Shown here piece by piece: positions 1 through 10,109 of a stretch of 64,000 nucleotides of DNA. The position numbers were made by a program, and so were the translations under genes. Below the pieces are notes generated by a model. It saw only the letters and a program-made list of their open reading frames with translations, did no database searches and was not told where the DNA came from. The DNA is from Candidatus Formimonas warabiya (lineage in GTDB: Bacteria > Bacillota > Dehalobacteriia > Dehalobacteriales > Dehalobacteriaceae): NCBI RefSeq assembly GCF_002777255.1, contig NZ_CP017634.1, positions 1,934,903-1,998,902 on the forward strand. The letters are read 5' to 3'. The stretch's first letter is position 1. Each line of letters begins with the position of its first letter.

Positions 1-3000
1 TGAACCTTGCCGGGAGAAGATAAATTCATGTAGCTGGTTCCAGCATCCGTTGAGGATGCACTGCTGTTAAAGGTTAACTGTGTGCTGTCGAAATCCACAT
101 CCGCCTGATAAGAATCGTAGGCAGCACCCTCCAAATTACTTCCCGCATAGACTTTTACCGTTACCTGGTCATTGCTGTTGAAGTGCGTATTGGCCCCGTC
201 TAATTCGGTCCAGATATTCAGTCCCTCGTACTCGACGGAATAAACCGAGAAATGTTCGGCCGTAAGGGTAATATACCCATTGGCATAAGTGGCGCTAACC
301 GGGGTCTTTACGCCTCCGCTGATAAGGTAGACTTTGATCTTGTCGGCATCTTTGGAACCAAGTTCATAGGGGATTCTGATGCTCACCGTACCACTGCTGC
401 TTCCTTCCGTGAAAATAGGATTGCCGCCGGCGGTAAGGGAGAAATCAAATACCAGGGCATCGTCGTCGATCAGAGCCTGAACGACAGGATCTTCGCTTTC
501 GGTAAGCTGCGCCGCGCTAAAGAGGATATCGTTACTGCCTGCGGCAGCCAATATGGCGCCGGTTGCGGCATTGTCGAAAGCAAATTCCCCATTGCTGGTA
601 GTCAGCTGCAAGGATACGTTCGCAGCCTCTGCCATCTCCTCAACCAAAGCCTGGCCTAGAATAATATTCGTCGTATCCTCCTCAGAACCAATTTCCACAG
701 GACTGCCATCATTCACAGTAACATCTTCGTCCGTAACGACGACTTTTTCCCAGTTTAAGGCCGGATAGATGGGACCCAGCTGATAGAAGTTACCCAAGGC
801 GGTGACAAAGGAAGCCGTCCTCATCGCCGAGGCGGTCTTGGCCTGGGCATTGGCATCGGTGCTGGCGGTCAAACCGGTAGCCCGTGCTGCTGTAGTGTTG
901 AGATAATAGTTGTTGCTGACATTGGCAAGGCCTGCCGCAGAGCCGATCACACCGGAGATATATTCGCTGGTGGTGTTCTCTGCAGTAACGATACCGGCAT
1001 TGTAGCAATTCCGCACGGTAACGGCGGCATTGGAAGCGTAGCCCACTGCGCCGCCGATATTGGCGGTGGCAAATGACCCGGTGTAAGTTACGGTGCCCGT
1101 ATTATATGAATTGGTCAGACTGGCAGAAGCGTTGGTCATAGAACCCACTACGCCGCCGATACTGGAATTGCCGCCCGAAACCGCGCCGGTATTATAGCAC
1201 TGGTCTATTGTGGCAGCTGCGGTCATGGTGCCCGCGATACCGCCCAGCGTGAAGCCGGTGGAGGTCGACGTACTAGTGCTTGTCACCACTCCGCTATTGG
1301 CGCATTTGAGGATGGTTCCGGTAGACCCGTACCTGCCCGCAATACCACCCACATGGTAGGATCCGGTCACAACGCCGGTATTGCGGCAGCTTGTGAACGA
1401 GGCGGTCCCCGCCGCATCGCCGACGATGCCGCCGACGTAGGAGGCAGAGCTTGTGATGTCGCCGTTGTTCAGGCAATCGGTAAATACGCTGGCGCCATTG
1501 GCGTAACCGGCAATACCGGCCGCATAGTTGCCGCTGACCTCGATTCTGGCGTTATTCACGCAGTCGGTGAATGTACTGCCGGCGCTATAGCCGGTGAGGC
1601 CGCCGGTGTAGGTGTTCGATATTCTTTTGATGGAACCGTTTATCGTAACATGATCGATCGTGCAGCCCTCGGCATAACCCACAAGGCCGGCCGTATACAG
1701 ACTGGCGCTTTCCAAATCAACGGTAACGGTAAGATCCTTGATAGTCGCGTTGTAGCCATAACCAAAGAGGCCATAGTAGCTGGACGGGACAGGCTTTTTG
1801 ACCAGACCGGTAATGTTCTTGCCGTTGCCGTCAAATGTGCCGGAAAACTTCTTGGCACTGGTGCCGATGGGGACGGCCCAGTTCACCCCGGTCAGATCAA
1901 GATTATTGACCAGCTTGCCGTTGATTGAGCCGTTGCCCTGAACGCTGACTTGATCGGCAAACCAGAGCAAATCTGAAGCGTCTTCTATCTGGTAATATTC
2001 ATCTGACAGTTCAGGCAACGCTGCTATCACAGTAATGGGCTGGGTAGTTGTTTTGGCGACACCCTGATACTCGTAGCTGATCGTAACTGCCGTAGTTTCC
2101 ATGGTCAGAGGATCGGGGGTTACGGTATAATCATTTGCATCCAGCGTCTGTACCACCGTATCGTTAAAGGTCGCCTTGACCACCATGCCGGTCTTCTCGA
2201 AGCTCTCTCCGTTGGCATAATAGGTCTTGGTGGGGACGGTGGTAATGGCGATAGAGGTAAGCGCAAGAGTATTTACAGTAATGGGCTGACTGACTTCCAT
2301 GCCATTATAGCTGATGGTAACGCTGGTGGTACCGCCAGTCAAAGGATCTGTGGGATAAGTGAAGCCTCCGGACAGTATTTCAATGCTGCCGTCGCTGTAT
2401 AATGCCTTAACCTTCATACCCGCGGGATTGAAGACCTCCGTCGCGTTATACACCGTCTTTGTTGGTTCTGTGATTATTGAGATTGAGGTCAGATCCGGTT
2501 CGGGGATGCCTGTCTGCCAGCGCAGAACAGGGAATCCGTTGTTGATGTTGCCGGTATCGGCAACGAAGTTATGCCCCAGCAAAGCCAGAATCGAGTTGTC
2601 CGTGTAGGTCTGATCCTTGAAAGCAGCCTCGGAAATTACAATACCAGTCCTCCAAAGCTGTGTACCATCGTTGTTGATCCTAGGCGTATCCAAAGAGTAG
2701 TTGTTGTAAATAACCTCGTCGGGCCTAGCGTATTCGAAGTTGTCGGTAATGGAGCCGTAGGAGTTTCGGCCCACAGGAATTTCACCGATGTTGTAGCAGT
2801 GATAAATCGCGTTGCGGCCATGCGCGCCGTACGTCTTGCCTGCGATGCCCGCATAACCCTTGATAAGCTCATTCTCGTCATCGTTCATACCGTCGTTGGT
2901 GATCTTACCGGTGTTGTAGCAGAAGGCGATGATACTCTCTTCGGTTGCGGTGTTGTTGTTGCCGTTGCGGCCGGCAATGCCGCCCCAGCCGCCGCCGGAG

Positions 3001-6000
3001 CCGTGCATATGGGGCAGGATGTAGCCGGTGTTGTAACAGTACATAACGGTGGCTGCATTTTCACCGACGATGCCGCCCAGTTTGTAATAGCCCCAGATCT
3101 GCGCTTCGTTGCCGCAGTACAGAATGTAAGTATTGTAGCCGGAGGGGTTGCTGGTGTATCTGGCATAATTCTCGCTCGATTGAACCATAACGGGAGTACC
3201 GGCAAAACCGGCGATGCCCCCGACATTTGTGGTGCAGCGGGCATTGACTGCCGCATAGTTGATAACATAACTGATGGTTCCGCCGGCATTCAGCTTGCCG
3301 CAGACAGCGCCGGTCCAGTCCGTTGCCGAATTGGTTGTATTTGTATTTGTGATAGAGCCATAAAGCTTAAAGTTGGTAACTGTGCCGTAGCCCGCCTCGC
3401 CCGGTGTATCGGTTCCCCCAATCATGCCAAACAGGCCGAGGCCGTTTGCATTTGCGCTGATGTACAGGTTTTGGATCTTATGCCCATTGCCCTTGAAGGT
3501 GCCAAGGAATGCGTGGCCTTCAACCGTGAAAGAGGGCGTGATGGTCAGTTCTCCGATCGGTGTCCAGGAGCCTAAAGACGCACTGCAGACGGTTGAAAGG
3601 TCAATATCATTCTGGAGTTCCCAGTAAACGCCCCTTGTCGTATTGCCAGCATTGGTGTAGTCAGCCAGTGCCTTCAGTCCTGCTCCGTCAGTGATCTTAT
3701 ACGGATTCGCCTGCGTGCCGGCACCGCTCCATGGGGATCCTGTAACTGTAAAGGCCGCGTTGATCGTTACGTTTGCTGCCGGCATGATGAAGCTGTAAAC
3801 ACTTTCGGTTACACTAATAGCAACCGGGGTTTGGCCCGTCGCCGTGTAGGTAAGGCTATCCGCTACCAAGCTATAACCTTCATCCGGGGTAACGGTAACG
3901 GTAACCGTATTGCCTTCTATTGCGCTGGCAGGAGCTTCAACGACCCCGCCTTCAATACCGCCGGCCACAGTAATCGTGCCCATGGCCAGATTTCTTTGCC
4001 AGAACAAAACGGGATAACCGCCGCCAGTCGTATCGTTAACGAAGGCTCCGCCCAGTGAGGAAGCGGCAGTTTTCAATTGGGCATCGGTAAGTTTCGTACC
4101 GATTACAGTCTGATTGGTGTCGGAAGAGATGGTATCCAGAGAGTAATTGTTGCTGGAAGTACCTTCTTCTTGACCGATGATTGCCGCATAGCGCCCTGCC
4201 CCAACTACGATCGTGCCGGACGCATAGCAGTTTCTAGTGGAGGACCGGCTATTTTGGAAACCAGCGATGCCGCCGACCCATTTTTGTCCCGGGCGGCCGA
4301 CTGTGCCTGTATTGTAGCAGCTGTCGATAATACCGGTTTCAACGGCTGTATAATGGTTGCCGTTTTTACCGGCAATACCGCCCACACCGTTTTTGGAGGC
4401 GGTGTTGAGGCCGTCCACTTTTCCCGCATTGTAGCTATAGGTGATCGTTCCGCCGTTTCTGCCCGCGATGCCGCCCACACATTGGGAGCCGGTCACATCG
4501 GCCAGGTTGGCGGAACGGGTGATCGTACCGTCCAAATTGTAGCCTGCGATACCGCCGACAAAGTACATGTTGGGAGCATCAACAGTTGCGTTATTGGTAA
4601 CATTTGCAATGGTACCGCCATGATTGAAAGCGGCAACAGTGCCAACGCAAAGCGTTTCATATTCTCCGGCCGCAGCAGCAGTTGAAATAACACTACCGTT
4701 GACGGTGAGGTTTTTAACCGTGCCGGTAAGATAGCCGAATAAACCTTGCATATTGGCGGCGCTGCTGATGTAAAGGCCATTGACGGCATGACCGGCCCCA
4801 TCGAAAGTACCGGCAAAGGGAGTTCCCGAATTGACAACAGCTTCTCTGTTGCTGCCGGTCGTGACAGAGGCCGTGCCGATGGGAGTCCAATTGGCGGTAG
4901 AGCTTTCACTATTAAGAGTTATGTTGTTTGATAAAGTGAAGGTCACTCCAGCAAAGCTGTTGCCGTCATTAACCAGGGAAGCCAGACCGGCCAATTGTTC
5001 CGGAGTGGTGAAGGTATAAGCGGTCAGCGGATTTCCGGCATCATACCAGCTGGTATCAAGCGTGCCATCCCAGATATCATTTGCGGGAGGAGCTTCTGCC
5101 AGCGTGAAGGTGCTGGTTTCGGGATTCCATGTGTAATTAAAGGTCTCCCCGTTGACGGTGAGCGTATGATCCTCGCCGGTAACATAAAGGTAAAGGTTGG
5201 TTTCCGTGGTATCGACGGCGAAAGCTCCGCCGTTTACTGTAGCGTCGGGAGTCCCTACTTGCCATTCATGACCAGGCCCGGCATAAAAATCCTCACCGTC
5301 CACTTTGACGGTAAAATTGTCGGCCGACTCAGCCAAATCGGAGGTGTCAAAAACCAGCCTATAAACCGTTTCTTTATCCGTAACGTTATTCATCTTGGCC
5401 GCGGTAATGGCCGCGTCGCTGACGGTATTTGCCGCCGGGGAAATACCCCAGGGACCGCAGGCATTGCTGGTGATAACGGTCTTTAGGGAGCCGCCGCTGA
5501 TGTAGACATTGCCGCCGTCGGCATAAACCGCGTTGGCGTTACCGCAGCCGATCAGCGAGCCGCTCCAGTCGGTATAGAGCAGTAGGGTGCCGCCGCTGAT
5601 ATAGACGTTGCCGCCCGCACCATGCGCGCTGCCTTGCTCGCCGCCGCCGCCGATCACCGCGCCGCGGGCCTTGGTCATCAGATTGACCACGCCGCCGGTG
5701 ATATAAACCTTGCCCCCATTACCCTTCTGCCCTGCGCCGATGGTCGCGCCGGTCATGGAGCCTTTGGCAAAGATCGTTCCGCCGGCGATGGTGATGTCGC
5801 CGTTGGTCTCACCCACTTGGGTACCGGTATCGCAGTCCCCGCCGATCGCGGCTCCGAGAGCGCTTTTATACACATACAAGGTGCCGTCACCGTCGATGGT
5901 CAGGCTGCCATCGTGCGGCACATGGATCGCTGCGTAATACGTAGAGGTACCGTTGTTTTCCAGCAGGCTGGCACCTGAAAGAGTCAGGACATTCCCACTG

Positions 6001-6797
6001 CCGGTAAAGTCGATGACATTCTTATTGGTGACCGGCGCGCTGATACGCAGATCCTCTATGGTCAGATCGGCGCCGGATACAGTGCAGTCAAGGGTAAGCC
6101 CGTTGTTTGCCGTGCCAGACATACCGTTGCCGGTAATGGTCACCGCATCGGTGGTGCTGATCTCAATGGTCCCGGCCGCATCGGCTGCCAGCTGATAGTC
6201 GCCGCCTTCACTGATGGTGTAAACCCCTCCAACAAAATCGGCAAGGCCGATGGTGGTGTCGGAGGAAGCCGCCTCCACACGGATCGTGCCGGCCTCGAAA
6301 TCGGCGGCAACTGCCTGCGCATCAGAATTTACCATTTGCGTAGGCTGACTGTCAATCAAAGACGGTGTAACAGTATAATCACCGGTTGTGGCTGAGCTCT
6401 TTACGGTAAAATTCAAATAGAACAACGGACCGTCAGCAGTCAGATTCTCATTCTGGAACCATGTCGCTTTGGCGCCGGCCGGATTGCCGGTAAAGGCTCC
6501 GGATGCACATAATCCATTTGGTAATCCATACGTACTGGTGGTAACACTGTCCAGGGTCAAATCACTAGTGTCATAGTCAAATTCAAAGCCTAATGTGGCG
6601 ATACCCGGATTATTGGCAATGCTCACCGGGATCGACACAGTGTCGCCGGGCGCTACCGCGCTTGCGGTGCTGCCCACCGTGATCGTGGGGTCACTGCCTC
6701 CCCCAATTGCCGAACTTATCAAGGTAACGGATAAAACCAATACCATGGTTAGAATCAGCAGCGGCGATAACGGTTTTTTCCTGATTTGTTGCTTCAT
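1..6797 (-). CDS. giant secreted surface protein with cohesin-like, GLUG and Ig-like domains (3' part outside window)
   Basis: I translated the minus strand from ATG 6797 and the frame stays open for 2265 codons to the window edge, so the C-terminus is missing. An N-terminal signal segment (about residues 1-32) is followed by a cohesin-like beta-sandwich (about 36-150, with VSIPVSIAN and FEFDYDTSDL). Next comes a Gly/Thr-rich beta-helix-like stretch (about 180-480). Long blocks of GLUG-type repeats (GGIAGxN...GTI...CYNTG) follow at about 590-910, 1030-1430 and 1610-1980. An InlB-like divergent repeat lies near 940-1010 and bacterial Ig-like modules near 1433-1580. A second cohesin-like domain begins at the window edge. 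It is the last visible gene of the run that starts at 19.8 kb. Both preceding proteins carry dockerin-like ends, so I infer it is a scaffold for them. The exact domain family of the beta-helix region is uncertain. Confidence 0.85.
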   Translation of the reverse strand, partial: MKQQIRKKPLSPLLILTMVLVLSVTLISSAIGGGSDPTITVGSTASAVAPGDTVSIPVSIANNPGIATLGFEFDYDTSDLTLDSVTTSTYGLPNGLCASGAFTGNPAGAKATWFQNENLTADGPLFYLNFTVKSSATTGDYTVTPSLIDSQPTQMVNSDAQAVAADFEAGTIRVEAASSDTTIGLADFVGGVYTISEGGDYQLAADAAGTIEISTTDAVTITGNGMSGTANNGLTLDCTVSGADLTIEDLRISAPVTNKNVIDFTGSGNVLTLSGASLLENNGTSTYYAAIHVPHDGSLTIDGDGTLYVYKSALGAAIGGDCDTGTQVGETNGDITIAGGTIFAKGSMTGATIGAGQKGNGGKVYITGGVVNLMTKARGAVIGGGGEQGSAHGAGGNVYISGGTLLLYTDWSGSLIGCGNANAVYADGGNVYISGGSLKTVITSNACGPWGISPAANTVSDAAITAAKMNNVTDKETVYRLVFDTSDLAESADNFTVKVDGEDFYAGPGHEWQVGTPDATVNGGAFAVDTTETNLYLYVTGEDHTLTVNGETFNYTWNPETSTFTLAEAPPANDIWDGTLDTSWYDAGNPLTAYTFTTPEQLAGLASLVNDGNSFAGVTFTLSNNITLNSESSTANWTPIGTASVTTGSNREAVVNSGTPFAGTFDGAGHAVNGLYISSAANMQGLFGYLTGTVKNLTVNGSVISTAAAAGEYETLCVGTVAAFNHGGTIANVTNNATVDAPNMYFVGGIAGYNLDGTITRSANLADVTGSQCVGGIAGRNGGTITYSYNAGKVDGLNTASKNGVGGIAGKNGNHYTAVETGIIDSCYNTGTVGRPGQKWVGGIAGFQNSRSSTRNCYASGTIVVGAGRYAAIIGQEEGTSSNNYSLDTISSDTNQTVIGTKLTDAQLKTAASSLGGAFVNDTTGGGYPVLFWQRNLAMGTITVAGGIEGGVVEAPASAIEGNTVTVTVTPDEGYSLVADSLTYTATGQTPVAISVTESVYSFIMPAANVTINAAFTVTGSPWSGAGTQANPYKITDGAGLKALADYTNAGNTTRGVYWELQNDIDLSTVCSASLGSWTPIGELTITPSFTVEGHAFLGTFKGNGHKIQNLYISANANGLGLFGMIGGTDTPGEAGYGTVTNFKLYGSITNTNTTNSATDWTGAVCGKLNAGGTISYVINYAAVNARCTTNVGGIAGFAGTPVMVQSSENYARYTSNPSGYNTYILYCGNEAQIWGYYKLGGIVGENAATVMYCYNTGYILPHMHGSGGGWGGIAGRNGNNNTATEESIIAFCYNTGKITNDGMNDDENELIKGYAGIAGKTYGAHGRNAIYHCYNIGEIPVGRNSYGSITDNFEYARPDEVIYNNYSLDTPRINNDGTQLWRTGIVISEAAFKDQTYTDNSILALLGHNFVADTGNINNGFPVLRWQTGIPEPDLTSISIITEPTKTVYNATEVFNPAGMKVKALYSDGSIEILSGGFTYPTDPLTGGTTSVTISYNGMEVSQPITVNTLALTSIAITTVPTKTYYANGESFEKTGMVVKATFNDTVVQTLDANDYTVTPDPLTMETTAVTISYEYQGVAKTTTQPITVIAALPELSDEYYQIEDASDLLWFADQVSVQGNGSINGKLVNNLDLTGVNWAVPIGTSAKKFSGTFDGNGKNITGLVKKPVPSSYYGLFGYGYNATIKDLTVTVDLESASLYTAGLVGYAEGCTIDHVTINGSIKRISNTYTGGLTGYSAGSTFTDCVNNARIEVSGNYAAGIAGYANGASVFTDCLNNGDITSSASYVGGIVGDAAGTASFTSCRNTGVVTGSYHVGGIAGRYGSTGTILKCANSGVVTSTSTSTSTGFTLGGIAGTMTAAATIDQCYNTGAVSGGNSSIGGVVGSMTNASASLTNSYNTGTVTYTGSFATANIGGAVGYASNAAVTVRNCYNAGIVTAENTTSEYISGVIGSAAGLANVSNNYYLNTTAARATGLTASTDANAQAKTASAMRTASFVTALGNFYQLGPIYPALNWEKVVVTDEDVTVNDGSPVEIGSEEDTTNIILGQALVEEMAEAANVSLQLTTSNGEFAFDNAATGAILAAAGSNDILFSAAQLTESEDPVVQALIDDDALVFDFSLTAGGNPIFTEGSSSGTVSIRIPYELGSKDADKIKVYLISGGVKTPVSATYANGYITLTAEHFSVYSVEYEGLNIWTELDGANTHFNSNDQVTVKVYAGSNLEGAAYDSYQADVDFDSTQLTFNSSASSTDAGTSYMNLSSPGKV

Positions 6798-6925
6798 CTT
6801 TCTCCACTCCCCCATCTTTTTTAAACAAGACACGATGCAGAATATTTCCGCATTCTTCTTTTCAACCACCCCCTTAAAGCCATAACGAAAAAAAGTAGAT
6901 AAAATGGTATTTTATGCGGCCTTCA

Positions 6926-8620
6926 TTAAAATTCAGTGATGACACCTGCCACATATTGGGATATTCTCAAAGCGTCCACCATGGTAACACCGCCGTCATT
7001 CGTTACGTCAGCCGCCTCCATCTGCCCAGCGGTCAAGGTCAGCAATCCCGATACGTGCCTGGAAACATACAAAGCGTCAACCATCGTAACAACCCCGTCA
7101 CTGTTGGCATCACCTAAAATTACATCTCCTTCCACCGCAAGAGTAAGATCCTCAGCAGTTACCGAGTTATAGGGCAGCGCACCTTCTTTGGTGACAATCG
7201 CCTCGCTTACGTCTAGCGTGGCGGTACCCGCCTGCAGGGGCGTAAGTGAGATACTGCCTATATCCAGTGGGGTATCTGCCTCTACGGCTTGTCCACCAGT
7301 ATTTAGATAGGTAAAGGTTACTATGGTATCATCGTCAGCAGTTGCCGTGCCATATTCCCAGCCGTCCCCGGCACTTACAGTACCCACACTAAAAGCGGCT
7401 GTGGGAATTGCAATCCGGTATTCGGCGCCGTAAAGGGTATAATCCTTGTCAGCGCTAAGGGTTGCGGCAACAGTAAAGGTCTCGCCGGTTTCTATATCCT
7501 CCGTGTCGGCGGCTAAGGAATAAACGAAGGAAGGATCGTCAGGATCATCACTGATATGGGCGGAATCCGCCTCAATGACCGCGCTGTCCGCATATCCCTC
7601 CCGAACGGCAACCACACCCAGCGTAAAGGGATGATCCGGATCATAGTCGTCAACGGTGATGGGGCCGGTGTATAAATTCACCGGGGTTTTGGTGTAACCG
7701 CCGATCGTGGAATAATAAATGGAAGCGCCGCTGTAGGCACAATTCATGGTGATGGTAAGGGTATCCCCAGAAAGAGTAAAAGTACAGGTAGGATCGCTTA
7801 CCGTACCTAAGGAAGTAATGGGCGACGTACCGTCTTCCTTCAGGCGAACTTTATAAACCCATTTTCTGATATCACTGTAAGTAGATTCGCTATCTTCAAT
7901 ATTTTTTTCCGTCTGAGGTAAGACCAAGCGCAGGGCTTCCGTATCTTCAAGGAGATTTCTCAGGCAGCCGGTTACGATCCCCCCGTTGGTCGCTACATAG
8001 CCGGAAATATTATTGCCGTAGGTATTGGCAAAAACCCTTCCGCCCCGTGATTCTACGGCCAAGTAGGGGGGCATTTTGTATCTATCATCTTCATCCAAGA
8101 CAGCGTCAACGTCCGATATTTCTCCTTCTTCAGAATCCCAATATTTATAAAGCTGAGGGAAATAGAATCTGTCTACGCCCAGTAAGTCGCTATAAGTATA
8201 ATTTACGGGTGATTCCGGGCCGTCGCAGCTGTAGAAATATAGCTTATCATCACCCGTATAGGTCAAGTCTCCGGCATGTGCCACCGAGGTTTGAGCCCGG
8301 GTATAGTCAAGTAGTTCCGGAATGGTAACCCCCTTGCCCTCGCAATAGGTGGGCGTGGGATAGTTATCGATAAAGGAACCGTAACAGGTGCTGTTGACAG
8401 TGCCGTCCTGCCCGTGCATCATGCCTTTCAGCGTGCTTAAGGGAATCACCTTGAGCAAAACCCGGTCGCCGTAGACATCATCCGCATACATGAAAAGATT
8501 GTTGGCCTTGTCGGAATCCTGTGTTCCTGCCGCCTGCGCCTGCCCGGGAACAAATGCCAGGCAGAGCATCACAGCCAGAAGCAAAAAAATCGGTATGCCG
8601 AAATTTTTTATTTTTTTCAC
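6926..8620 (-). CDS. exported protein with SUOX-like domain, cohesin-like domain and C-terminal dockerin
   Basis: The GTG at 8620 is preferred because GGAGG lies 7 nt upstream; an in-frame ATG at 8674 would add an odd Arg-rich leader. This gives 564 residues. A signal peptide (KKIKNF..., ending near AQAAG) leads to a domain shared with three neighbouring proteins (about residues 35-270), with the motifs DNYPTPTY, DRFYFPQLYKYWD and a late K-W-V-Y-K-V strand. An Ig-like/chitobiase-type segment follows, then a cohesin-like domain (about 370-495). The C-terminus is a duplicated dockerin: GDANSDGVVTMVDAL and DVTNDGGVTMVDALRI match the DxNxDGxxxxxDA calcium-loop pattern. One polypeptide thus has both halves of a cohesin-dockerin interaction. 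Its end sits 128 bp before the giant protein. Function is unknown; a surface assembly role is inferred. Confidence 0.82.
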   Translation of the reverse strand: MKKIKNFGIPIFLLLAVMLCLAFVPGQAQAAGTQDSDKANNLFMYADDVYGDRVLLKVIPLSTLKGMMHGQDGTVNSTCYGSFIDNYPTPTYCEGKGVTIPELLDYTRAQTSVAHAGDLTYTGDDKLYFYSCDGPESPVNYTYSDLLGVDRFYFPQLYKYWDSEEGEISDVDAVLDEDDRYKMPPYLAVESRGGRVFANTYGNNISGYVATNGGIVTGCLRNLLEDTEALRLVLPQTEKNIEDSESTYSDIRKWVYKVRLKEDGTSPITSLGTVSDPTCTFTLSGDTLTITMNCAYSGASIYYSTIGGYTKTPVNLYTGPITVDDYDPDHPFTLGVVAVREGYADSAVIEADSAHISDDPDDPSFVYSLAADTEDIETGETFTVAATLSADKDYTLYGAEYRIAIPTAAFSVGTVSAGDGWEYGTATADDDTIVTFTYLNTGGQAVEADTPLDIGSISLTPLQAGTATLDVSEAIVTKEGALPYNSVTAEDLTLAVEGDVILGDANSDGVVTMVDALYVSRHVSGLLTLTAGQMEAADVTNDGGVTMVDALRISQYVAGVITEF

Positions 8621-8639
8621 CTTAACGCCTCCTCTCCTT

Positions 8640-10076
8640 CTATTCTTCAGCAGATAAAGCCAGCTTGTGCGCATCGCAGATATCTACTTGCCCATCAATG
8701 TTGATATCCATCCCACTGTCATAGGGTAGACAATTTAGTATGGCATTAATAATCAGCCCAACATCCGTCTCGGTGATATCACCATCACCGTCGACATCAC
8801 CCAAAATGGGGTCCTCCCAGGGGATAGTGCGGTCCTTGGGCAGTAACGTAACCGTGTCCAGGATATCGCCCGCAGCGTCATATGTATTCATCGTCAAAGA
8901 ATCCTCCTCGGCGGTGACGATCTGGTAGGTGCTGGTGTCTTCGATCATGACCTGGGAATAGGGCACATCTGCGGGGGCATAGTGCTTGCTGCCGGAATTC
9001 CCCATGACATAGGTAACGCCTTGGATAGGCTTGGTGCGCATGTAGATATGCTGATGCCCGCAAAAAACCAGGTCAACCTGAGCCTCGACAAAGATCGGCG
9101 CCCAGTTTTCCAAGACTTCCGCGGCAGTGGGATCGCTGACCACGGCATAGGCCGGATGGTGCATCACCACGATTTTCCATTTGGCGTCACTATTTGCCAG
9201 ATCCTCCTCAAGCCAATCAGCAATTCTGTCAAAATCCTCCTCGGTCATACCGCCCTTGAGTAACTGTTCATTCATAAAAATGCTGCTGCTCAAGCCGACG
9301 ATATGGCAGTTGCCGTAATCATAGGAATAAAATTCTTCCTTAAAGCCGGATGGACCATTGAGGGGCATAGCCAAAAAATCAAGAAACATCTCCGGCTTGC
9401 CCGTGGAAGCGGAATTGCTTTCATGATTGCCGGGCACGGCCAGCATGGGCAGCTGGGAAAAAACGTTAGTCGCCTGGGCAAGAAACATTTGCCAATTATC
9501 CGCCTTCATGCCGTTTTGCACCATGTCACCGCCCAGGAGGACGAAATTCAGGCCGGGGAATGCCTGATAGGCTCCCTGCGCAAAGTTTCCCCAGGCTTGA
9601 TAATCCTCCGGTGCCGTGGCGGCGGTGGCGTACTGGATATCCCCCAAATACATAAATGAGGTCTCCTCCGGGTCGGAGGCGGGCGTAGTAAAGTGGTATT
9701 CCCCGCTCCAGGCTCCACCCTGCCCCACTCTGTAATAATAGATGGTATCAGGTGACAGGTCGGTCATCCTTGCTTCAAAAGATGTATAGCCGCTGACGGC
9801 GTCCGACCTGGTTATGACAGCCTCGGCTGTGGATATGGCAGCCCCCGGGATGTTGGAAAAGCCAATTGTTGTACTGTATTGAACCGATGCCCCGGTAATA
9901 TCGGACTGATCCCACCAGGTTACCGCCATTTCCTCAATACTGTCCGTGGGCGACAGCACAACATGGCATGGACCTGTGATGCCAAGGTCGGTGTCTGCCA
10001 GGGCAAATACGCTCAGCATGGTCATGATCAAGGCAACCATCACGAAAAATTGGGTCCATTTCCTTATCTGTCTCAT
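8640..10076 (-). CDS. secreted purple-acid-phosphatase-type metallophosphoesterase with dockerin
   Basis: The 478-residue protein has a signal peptide (MRQIRKW..., cleavage near ALA-DTD). An N-terminal fibronectin-like domain (about 33-130), as in purple acid phosphatases, precedes a calcineurin-like metallophosphoesterase domain. The two-metal site is visible in order: GDIQ, GGDMV, GNHES, MHHPAY, GHQHIY. The last 60 residues are a dockerin pair (GDVDGDGDITETD and DINIDGQVDICDA). The start has GGAGG 7 nt upstream. It ends 20 bp before the GTG of the next gene and follows the SLH protein by 33 bp, so it belongs to the same transcription unit. It probably hydrolyses phosphomonoesters or diesters outside the cell while docked to a cohesin on a neighbour; the substrate is unknown. 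Confidence 0.88.
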   Translation of the reverse strand: MRQIRKWTQFFVMVALIMTMLSVFALADTDLGITGPCHVVLSPTDSIEEMAVTWWDQSDITGASVQYSTTIGFSNIPGAAISTAEAVITRSDAVSGYTSFEARMTDLSPDTIYYYRVGQGGAWSGEYHFTTPASDPEETSFMYLGDIQYATAATAPEDYQAWGNFAQGAYQAFPGLNFVLLGGDMVQNGMKADNWQMFLAQATNVFSQLPMLAVPGNHESNSASTGKPEMFLDFLAMPLNGPSGFKEEFYSYDYGNCHIVGLSSSIFMNEQLLKGGMTEEDFDRIADWLEEDLANSDAKWKIVVMHHPAYAVVSDPTAAEVLENWAPIFVEAQVDLVFCGHQHIYMRTKPIQGVTYVMGNSGSKHYAPADVPYSQVMIEDTSTYQIVTAEEDSLTMNTYDAAGDILDTVTLLPKDRTIPWEDPILGDVDGDGDITETDVGLIINAILNCLPYDSGMDINIDGQVDICDAHKLALSAEE

Positions 10077-10109
10077 TTTTTCACCTCCTTAAAATTTGCT
10101 TTCATCGTC

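Noticed and set aside
2571-3575. Plus-strand open frame of 334 codons, with several shorter ones between 252 and 5978.
   Set aside because: They lie opposite the giant minus-strand surface gene, whose frame I could follow without a stop, have no ribosome-binding sites in place and give low-complexity, GLUG-antisense products.
1-10076. Interpretation of the cohesin/dockerin proteins as a cellulosome.
   Set aside because: No glycoside hydrolase, carbohydrate esterase or CBM-type enzyme is encoded nearby; the only enzyme is a phosphoesterase.
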